Source: Capnocytophaga sp.
Lineage (GTDB): Bacteria; Bacteroidota; Bacteroidia; Flavobacteriales; Flavobacteriaceae
Length of the DNA: 37,118 bases
NCBI RefSeq assembly: GCF_030532915.1
Contig: NZ_JAUNKD010000007.1
Coordinates: 1 to 37,118 of the forward strand
Direction: 5' to 3'
Positions 31,989 through 37,118 of this stretch are shown here, one piece after another. The first letter of the stretch is position 1. Every line of letters begins with the position of its first letter. The notes beneath the pieces were generated by a model. It had not been told where the DNA came from. It saw nothing but the letters and a program-made list of their open reading frames with translations, and searched no databases. The position numbers and the translations under genes were made by a program.

Positions 31989-32660
31989 TTACACCAATTT
32001 ATATCCGATGCCGTAAACAGCTTGGAAATCAATTTCGGCTTTATTTTCTTTTAATTTTTTGCGTAAGTTTTTGATTTGTGAATAGATAAAATCCAGATTA
32101 TCGGCTTGGTCAATATTATCGCCCCAAACGGCTTCTGCCAAAGAGGTTTTTTGTAATGTTTTTTCGGGTCGAATCATAAAATAATAAAGCAAATCAAATT
32201 CTTTTCGGTTTAAGGTTATTTCTTTTTGGCTGACCAAAACCCTGCGGTCGTCCGGAAAAATGGTTACATTTTTGAACGAAATATAATTCTGCCCACTTTG
32301 GTTTTTTTGACGCATTGCTGATTTGATTCGTGAATGTAACTCTAATAAATTGAATGGTTTAGCTAAGTAATCAACGGCGCCTAAATCCAAACCCAAAACC
32401 TTGTCTTCAACCGAGTCTTTGGCTGAAATAATGATTACCGAGTCTTTTTTGTTCATTCGTTGTACTTCCTTTAAAAGGTCGATACCGCTTCCGTTGGGCA
32501 ACATAATGTCCAGCAAAATGCAATCATAATCATACGCACCGATTTTGTCAATACCTGACAGATAGTCAGTTGCCGTTTCAACAATATATTTTTCGGCTTT
32601 TAGAAACTGTTGTAAGGTTTCAAGCAATGCGGGTTCGTCTTCGATAATTAAAATTTTCAT
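31989..32660 (-). CDS. OmpR/PhoB-family response regulator
   Basis: 223 residues from the ATG at 32660; a longer in-frame extension would cross the -7 box. Receiver domain (about 1-118): MKILIIEDEPALLET with the acidic pair, phosphoacceptor D51 in CILLDIMLPNGSG, the switch serine in VIIISAKDS, and lysine in YLAKPFNLLEL. The C-terminal winged-helix DNA-binding domain (about 128-223) has the family's LNRKEFDLLYYFM, AVWGDN, LDFIYSQIKNLRKKL and YGIGYKL. Regulates genes with the downstream kinase; targets unknown. Confidence 0.95.
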   Translation of the reverse strand: MKILIIEDEPALLETLQQFLKAEKYIVETATDYLSGIDKIGAYDYDCILLDIMLPNGSGIDLLKEVQRMNKKDSVIIISAKDSVEDKVLGLDLGAVDYLAKPFNLLELHSRIKSAMRQKNQSGQNYISFKNVTIFPDDRRVLVSQKEITLNRKEFDLLYYFMIRPEKTLQKTSLAEAVWGDNIDQADNLDFIYSQIKNLRKKLKENKAEIDFQAVYGIGYKLV

Positions 32661-32676
32661 ATCCAAAATTTTAGAG

Positions 32677-32684
32677 CAAAAATA
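32677..32684 (-). promoter_or_regulatory. -7 promoter box (TATTTTTG) for the two-component operon
   Basis: TAnnTTTG on the minus strand, 17 bp upstream of the ATG at 32660. Confidence 0.55.
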
Positions 32685-32726
32685 AGAAATAATTCTGGAA
32701 AAAAATCGGAAAAATTGTTTTTCCAT

Positions 32727-32759
32727 AAAAAAATCCTAAACCGTAAGGTTTAGGATTTT
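32727..32759 (-). terminator. Terminator of the DUF4293 gene
   Basis: AAAATCCTAAACC pairs perfectly with GGTTTAGGATTTT around GTAA, followed on the minus strand by a T7 run; 32 bp after the DUF4293 stop. Confidence 0.9.
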
Positions 32760-32790
32760 CAACGCACTAACACTACTAAGATTATTAGGT

Positions 32791-33201
32791 TTATCGTAAT
32801 CTGTCTGCTGATTTTACAAGGTTTTCGTCCCGCCGAATGGCTTTATTAGCCAAAAACAAAGAAACGATAGAAAGGACGGGTAAGAAAATCCCAACACCCT
32901 TCTCAGAAATAGCATTTTCTCCGGATGAACTTAGCACTCGATATACAAATATTCCTAGTAAAGTAAGATTTATAAGAATGTTCAGTCTGTTAAAAACAAA
33001 CTGACTCTGTCTTGTCTTGAATCTGAAAATGGCATACACAGCCAAAAGCGTTGATAATGCGAACAAACCACCGCTTGTGGCATCATCTGTATAAGCAAAA
33101 ATGCGATTACCTGCCTGTGTATAAAGCGGAAACAACCAAGGGAGAACCCCACTGATGACAACCACCACTAACATATAAACGCTCTGTATTCGTTGAATCA
33201 T
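32791..33201 (-). CDS. DUF4293 family membrane protein
   Basis: 136 residues. It starts MIQRIQSVYMLVVVVISGVL as this Bacteroidota family does, with four hydrophobic helices (about 5-27, 45-61, 71-90, 104-119) and a basic tail ending RDENLVKSADRLR. Inner membrane; no function known. Single-gene unit with its own promoter and terminator. Confidence 0.88.
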   Translation of the reverse strand: MIQRIQSVYMLVVVVISGVLPWLFPLYTQAGNRIFAYTDDATSGGLFALSTLLAVYAIFRFKTRQSQFVFNRLNILINLTLLGIFVYRVLSSSGENAISEKGVGIFLPVLSIVSLFLANKAIRRDENLVKSADRLR

Positions 33202-33221
33202 AGTTTATGAATTTCACCGCG

Positions 33222-33229
33222 CAAACTTA
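33222..33229 (-). promoter_or_regulatory. Promoter of the DUF4293 gene (TTGG-N19-TAAGTTTG)
   Basis: A perfect TAnnTTTG on the minus strand with TTGG about 19 bp upstream, 21 bp before the ATG at 33201. Confidence 0.6.
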
Positions 33230-33345
33230 CATTTTTTTTGCCAATTAACCAATTTAAAGGCAAAATATTTTTTTATTATCTCAAAAACAGCATAAAAAAC
33301 AAAGCAAACCTCCCATTGCAAAATAGGATTTTTCAAAAAAAAACG

Positions 33346-33353
33346 TACCTTTG
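33346..33353 (+). promoter_or_regulatory. -7 promoter box (TACCTTTG) for purM
   Basis: A perfect TAnnTTTG, about 140 bp ahead of the chosen purM start, implying a long leader or an earlier start. Confidence 0.55.
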
Positions 33354-33494
33354 TCGCCACTATAACCAATCCGAATGATATTTATTATTTTGGGAAGGTT
33401 AAACCATACCAAATACAAAATGACAAGGTTTCAGAAATATGATAATTTACTGAAAAATAATAATATAACACACCATCAAATTTTAGTTCAGATT

Positions 33495-34667
33495 ATGGAA
33501 GTAAGCAAACGATATGCACAAAGAGGCGTTTCAGCCGCAAAAGATGAGGTTCATAAAGCGATAAAAAACATTGACAAAGGGCTTTTTCCGAAGGCTTTTT
33601 GTAAAATCGTACCCGATTATTTAACCGGTGATGACAATTACTGTTTGGTGATGCACGCTGACGGGGCAGGAACCAAATCCGCATTGGCGTATATGTACTG
33701 GAAAGAAACCGCCGACCTTTCGGTATGGAAAGGCATTGCGCAAGATGCCCTCATTATGAACATTGATGATTTGTTGTGTGTGGGGGCTGTTGATGATATT
33801 ATGTTGTCGTCAACTATTGGGCGCAATAAAAATTTGATTCCCGGTGAGGTTATTTCGGCTATAATTAACGGAACTCAGGAGCTTATCGATGAACTTAAAA
33901 CCTTTGGCGTAACCATTCACGCCACCGGAGGCGAAACTGCCGATGTGGGCGATTTGGTTCGTACCGTAATTGTCGATTCCACCGTGGTGGCGCGAATGCC
34001 ACGTAATCGGGTGATTGACAATGCCAACATTCAGTCTGGTGATGTTATTGTGGGGCTGGCTTCGTTCGGGAAGGCAACTTATGAGAAAGAATATAACGGC
34101 GGAATGGGTAGCAACGGGCTCACTTCGGCACGACACGATGTTTTTGCCCATTATTTAGCTGAAAAATATCCTGAAAGTTTCGATTCTGCCGTGCCTGCCG
34201 AGCTGGTTTACGCCGGAACCAAAAAACTTACCGATGCCATCGCCGATTCACCCTTAAATGCCGGAAAATTAGTGCTTTCACCTACGCGAACGTATGCGCC
34301 CGTCATAAAAAACATTCTGCAAAAATATACCTCCGAAGAAATTCACGGAATGGTGCATTGCAGTGGTGGGGCACAGACCAAAATTTTGCATTTTGTTGAT
34401 AATTTATACATAATGAAGGACAATCTTTTTGAAGTACCGCCGCTCTTTAAGTTAATTCAGCAGGAATCAGGGACGGATTGGAAAGAAATGTATCAAGTTT
34501 TTAACTGCGGACATCGAATGGAGCTTTACGTTCCGGAAGAAATAGCCCCCGAGCTGATTTCCATATCCGAAAGTTTTGGAATACCCGCACAAATTGTCGG
34601 TAGGGTTGAAGCATCAAATGAAAAAAGACTGACAATTAAAAGTCCGTATGGAGTTTTTGAATATTAA
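33495..34667 (+). CDS. purM: Phosphoribosylformylglycinamidine cyclo-ligase (AIR synthase)
   Basis: 390 residues from the ATG at 33495, chosen because Bacteroidota PurM proteins begin close to RYAQRGVSAAKDEVHKAIKN; ATGs in frame at 33375 and 33420 would add up to 40 residues without family similarity. The enzyme closes the imidazole ring in purine synthesis using ATP. Visible motifs: MHADGAGTKSALAYMYWKET, DALIMNIDDLLCVGA, HATGGETADVGDLVRT, YNGGMGSNGLTSARHDVF and VHCSGGAQTKIL. This long Bacteroidota form differs from the roughly 345-residue Escherichia coli enzyme. Ends at a strong terminator. Confidence 0.94.
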   Translation: MEVSKRYAQRGVSAAKDEVHKAIKNIDKGLFPKAFCKIVPDYLTGDDNYCLVMHADGAGTKSALAYMYWKETADLSVWKGIAQDALIMNIDDLLCVGAVDDIMLSSTIGRNKNLIPGEVISAIINGTQELIDELKTFGVTIHATGGETADVGDLVRTVIVDSTVVARMPRNRVIDNANIQSGDVIVGLASFGKATYEKEYNGGMGSNGLTSARHDVFAHYLAEKYPESFDSAVPAELVYAGTKKLTDAIADSPLNAGKLVLSPTRTYAPVIKNILQKYTSEEIHGMVHCSGGAQTKILHFVDNLYIMKDNLFEVPPLFKLIQQESGTDWKEMYQVFNCGHRMELYVPEEIAPELISISESFGIPAQIVGRVEASNEKRLTIKSPYGVFEY

Positions 34668-34672
34668 TTTCC

Positions 34673-34710
34673 AAAAAAGCCGAATAATCATAAATTATTC
34701 GGCTTTTTTT
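34673..34710 (+). terminator. Terminator of purM
   Basis: AAAAGCCGAATAAT pairs perfectly with ATTATTCGGCTTTT around CATAA, then T3 more; 6 bp after the stop. Confidence 0.9.
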
Positions 34711-34923
34711 ATGGATTTTTGATAAATTATACCGCTTATGAGCTGTCTTTTTGTAAAGAAGAAAGCTGTTTTATCACAGAAATAATATATTAAAGCAATA
34801 AATTGAGTTAAAATAACTGCTAAAAGGATTTTTATGCCTATGACTTGATTTGTTTTACCACTTTGTAAGGTTATTTACCCAATAAAATTATTAATTTTTG
34901 AATTGTTTTCAGTTGCTTTGCAT

Positions 34924-34966
34924 AAAAAGCCCCTACTTTTCGTGCTTTCGCTTGAAAAATAGGGGC
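34924..34966 (-). terminator. Terminator of the porin gene, capped by a GAAA tetraloop
   Basis: On the minus strand GCCCCTATTTTTC pairs with GAAAAGTAGGGGC (one G-U), enclosing a GC-GAAA-GC tip, followed by TTTTT; 25 bp after the stop. Confidence 0.9.
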
Positions 34967-34990
34967 AAGCATTAAATATAAAGTATCTTT

Positions 34991-36085
34991 TTAGAAGGCT
35001 TTAATACGATACATCATCCCTAAACTGAATCGGTTGGTGTTATGGCTTGTGCCTCCTTTATAATCAAACGTTCTTCCGATATAAGCTAAGAAAAATCGTA
35101 AATCTTGCTCTTTAAAGGGTAAAAATTCCACGCCACAGTAATATCCGTATGAAGTTCTGACCTTTTCGCTCTTGTAATTGCCTGTTTCATACATTCCTTT
35201 GGCAAAAAGATTCCATTTTTCGGCGGGTTGGTACTCCGCTTTTAAAATAAAGGTGTTATAACTCACATTTTCAAGCGCTGTGGTAATTTCTTTTACTTGT
35301 GAAAGATATAACCTGTCCAAATCCTGTTTTGCATACATATAATCCAAAAAAACTTGGAAATTTTCAAGGTTTAACCTGTTGCCCAGCGTAATCATCGTGG
35401 AATAAGTGTTTTTTGCCTCGGTTTCCAAGCCGATTGCATAGCGCGTCTGGAATTTTCCGTCGAATAAATTCCCGTTCCAGTTCAGAATATACGCCAGCGG
35501 GCTGTTCGATGCCTTTATGTGCGCAGGAAGCGCAGTTCCGTACACATTTTCCAGCGAATGGTTGCGTGAATTGGTAATTTGGAAGATAAGTTCGTGGTTT
35601 TCGGTAGGCATATAGGTAATCATACCGCCGACCATAAAATTATCCATAGCGTTTACGAAATCTGAATACTCGTAAATGTTCATCGGATTGAGGTCGAACT
35701 CAAATCCGCCCCACATTTGGCACATTTTACCGGCAGTGAGCGTCCATTTTTCGTTTAAATGGAATCCTGCGTACATCATATCGGTGGCATCAGCCAGATT
35801 GCCTAAATCTGCCGCCGCATTTGATTTATTAAGTCGATGCCGCAAGCGATAGAAAATTTTATCGGTAATATCCCCGCGAAATTCCAACCGCAATTGGCGC
35901 GCTTTGAACCCCAAGCGCGTATCGGCTCCTTTTTCGGACACCGCATCAAAACTTGATTGAAAATTTAGATAAGCATTGAACTTATCGGTCTTTTTTGTTA
36001 CATCATCAAGTCGTTCACCCAAATCTTGTTGTGAAAACACAACCATCGGGACTATCAATACTGCATAAAGTATAAATTTTTTCAT
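34991..36085 (-). CDS. Phosphate-selective porin O/P family protein
   Basis: 364 residues. Signal peptide MKKFILYAVLIVPMVVFSQ, then QDLGERLDDVTKKTDKFNAYL leading into a beta barrel. Family segments: FKARQLRLEFRGDITDKIFY, TAGKMCQMWGGFEFDLNP and many amphipathic strands, ending in the aromatic strand NRFSLGMMYRIKAF. Members form outer-membrane channels, in some species for phosphate or polyphosphate; specificity here is unknown. Single gene; no clear TAnnTTTG in its 77-bp upstream gap. Confidence 0.88.
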   Translation of the reverse strand: MKKFILYAVLIVPMVVFSQQDLGERLDDVTKKTDKFNAYLNFQSSFDAVSEKGADTRLGFKARQLRLEFRGDITDKIFYRLRHRLNKSNAAADLGNLADATDMMYAGFHLNEKWTLTAGKMCQMWGGFEFDLNPMNIYEYSDFVNAMDNFMVGGMITYMPTENHELIFQITNSRNHSLENVYGTALPAHIKASNSPLAYILNWNGNLFDGKFQTRYAIGLETEAKNTYSTMITLGNRLNLENFQVFLDYMYAKQDLDRLYLSQVKEITTALENVSYNTFILKAEYQPAEKWNLFAKGMYETGNYKSEKVRTSYGYYCGVEFLPFKEQDLRFFLAYIGRTFDYKGGTSHNTNRFSLGMMYRIKAF

Positions 36086-36162
36086 ATAAAACTATTTTTA
36101 TGTTATTGCTTTTTTTGAAAATTCCTCTTACTTTCTGTTTAAAAGGATAAATCATAAAAATT

Positions 36163-36819
36163 TTAGCTTTTGACTATCTTTCCGATGCTTTCAAGAAGCT
36201 GAGGCTGCTCTTCAAAAACAATTTTTGCGATGGCATACAGCCTTTTTCCCCATTTATCAAGGTCGTTGATTGCCATATCTTTGTTTTTGGTGGCTTGCTG
36301 ACTCTCTCCTTTCTCTTGCAGATAGTCGGCATAGAGCTTCTCAGCCTTTACAATGTTCGAAAGCTGGTCGGTATAGTCCTGCTCGGTGAGTTTTAACTGC
36401 CGTAAAGCAGTTTTATAGCTCTCCGTTTCGGTTAAAACCGTGTAAAAGTCCCTCATTTGCTCGATTAAGGTTGAAATTACCTTCGGAGCTGTGCCTTTGA
36501 GCTTCAAATTTCGGAGGGCTTCTTCATTTTCAATAAAAATAACCCTTGCTTTTTTACGATGTGTTGCATAAAGTTTGGTTATTGCCTCATACTTTTCACG
36601 AAAAGCCATCAAAGCCGATGTTTCTTCGCGGGTTTCTTTCAAGTTGAGTGCGTATAACTCTCTTGCCTTCTCGTAAAGGGCTTTTCCTTTGTCGATTTCG
36701 GTTTTATCATAGCCGTATTCGGCTAATTCATTTGCCAAAAGGGTATCTTTTGTCAAGTTTTCAAACATTGCACCGTAATTTTGCAACATTTTTTCATTGG
36801 ATAAATAAAAAAAAGCCAT
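36163..36819 (-). CDS. All-helical cytoplasmic protein of unknown function
   Basis: 218 residues. Not recognised. Nearly the whole chain is predicted helix, rich in Lys, Glu, Ala and Leu, with heptad-like stretches (EIDKGKALYEKARELYALNL; LRQLKLTEQDYTDQLSNIVK) suggesting a helical bundle. No signal peptide or membrane segment; cysteine-free. A second in-frame ATG at residue 11 is possible. Similar helical proteins are common and uncharacterised in Bacteroidota. Upstream lie a hairpin (36907-36927) and the 21-bp repeat array, which may belong to its regulatory region. Confidence 0.65.
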   Translation of the reverse strand: MAFFYLSNEKMLQNYGAMFENLTKDTLLANELAEYGYDKTEIDKGKALYEKARELYALNLKETREETSALMAFREKYEAITKLYATHRKKARVIFIENEEALRNLKLKGTAPKVISTLIEQMRDFYTVLTETESYKTALRQLKLTEQDYTDQLSNIVKAEKLYADYLQEKGESQQATKNKDMAINDLDKWGKRLYAIAKIVFEEQPQLLESIGKIVKS

Positions 36820-37118
36820 AATGTTCTTATTTTTAGTTATTAGTTATTTATTTAGTGTGTTAAAAATCTGTTTTTAATAGCTAAAAAAGGTTTTTCTGTT
36901 GAGGAAATTCTTCTTTTTTTGAAGAATATGTATGTCTGCCCACTGCCATTTTAATTTTTAGTACGAATTTGATTTTTTACCCGACGAAAACATAATTTTA
37001 AGAGCTGAATTTTGTTATTTTAGTACTGAATTTCCTTTTTTGAGTGCTTAAAATGCTTTTTTGAGTACTTAAATTAGTTATTCATCTGCTGATTTCTGTT
37101 TTTTATCAAGTATTCGTA
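36820..37118. other. Right-edge intergenic region with hairpin and 21-bp repeats
   Basis: Contains the hairpin ATTCTTC-N7-GAAGAAT at 36907-36927 and the tandem array below. At the very edge a minus-strand frame from 37118 to a TAA at 37074-37076 reads YEYLIKNRNQQMNN and could be the C-terminus of a gene beyond the window; 14 codons are too few to claim it. Confidence 0.5.
36959..37105 (-). repeat. Degenerate 21-bp tandem repeat array
   Basis: Units starting at 37001, 37022, 37043 and 37064 keep an exact 21-bp period with 14-16 of 21 matches between neighbours: an AG(T/A)NCT core, then AA/AT, then a T-rich half. Weaker units appear in phase at 36959, 36980 and 37085. T tracts recur every two helical turns, so the DNA should be curved. 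No spacers, so not a CRISPR. Confidence 0.6.

Larger units (their letters stand above)
34668..34990. other. Intergenic region between purM and the porin gene, 323 bp
   Basis: Contains the terminators of both converging genes. Between them is AT-rich sequence with a minus-strand frame open for about 54 codons (ending at a TAA at 34695-34697) that encodes a hydrophobic stretch but has no usable start; I do not call it a gene. Confidence 0.55.

Noticed and set aside
34695..34860. Minus-strand open frame of about 54 codons with a hydrophobic stretch
   Set aside because: No start codon, overlaps the purM terminator, and is very AT-rich.
36959..37105. CRISPR array
   Set aside because: The 21-bp units are contiguous without spacers and no cas gene is near.

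Overview
The window looks like the chromosome of a low-GC member of the Bacteroidota, family Flavobacteriaceae, and probably a host-associated genus such as Capnocytophaga. The genus is inference from overall feel and from the M64 (IgA-peptidase family) gene; the family-level call is firmer. Evidence for it: many intergenic -7 boxes of the Bacteroidota form TAnnTTTG, almost no Shine-Dalgarno sequences, phosphate-selective and OmpP1/FadL-type porins, a DUF4293 protein, an HD-domain CCA-adding enzyme, and flavobacterial versions of LpxB, LptF/G, FtsK and PurM. Most of the window is ordinary core chromosome with short intergenic gaps and clear hairpin-plus-U-run terminators.

Layout. 1-3663 (mostly minus): start of a large secreted protein, an alpha/beta hydrolase, an OmpP1/FadL outer-membrane protein and a tyrosine-rich lipoprotein. 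3664-4177: AT-rich gap with a 55-residue orphan ORF. 4178-4780: a thioredoxin-like protein. 4791-10508 (minus): the run ftsK, lolA-like, lptF/G-like, lpxB, which joins chromosome segregation at the septum to lipoprotein and LPS delivery. 10607-12095: tpx and a YitT-type membrane protein. 12327-14588: a two-gene ABC-2 exporter. 14903-16563 (minus): a short-chain dehydrogenase and a polyprenyl diphosphate synthase.

16564-21646 is the accessory part. It starts with about 770 bp lacking any convincing gene but rich in structure: three TAnnTTTG boxes, an internal direct repeat and a 123-bp imperfect hairpin. Next comes a three-gene plus-strand operon (a tiny Asp-box repeat protein, a two-helix membrane protein with a coiled coil and a C-terminal domain reminiscent of nuclease-associated regions, and a Mug/UDG-fold protein with an extra C-terminal domain) closed by a strong terminator. 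A frameshifted calcineurin-like phosphoesterase and a WYL-domain regulator follow. A 40-bp element (32/40 identical) lies both upstream of the operon and directly upstream of the WYL gene. Together this is the best candidate for an undescribed, possibly defence-related, regulated module. That role is inference.

21674-28795 returns to core: aroQ with a family 9 glycosyltransferase, an M64 peptidase, MarC, a small membrane protein, kdsA, cca and asd. kdsA, lpxB, the lptF/G homologue and the glycosyltransferase all serve LPS synthesis and export. 28979-36819: pcm, the RNase P RNA gene on the minus strand, a PepSY-like periplasmic protein beside a response regulator/histidine kinase pair, a DUF4293 protein, purM, a porin and a helical protein of unknown function. 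The right edge carries a degenerate 21-bp tandem repeat. No tRNA, rRNA, CRISPR array or transposase was seen.
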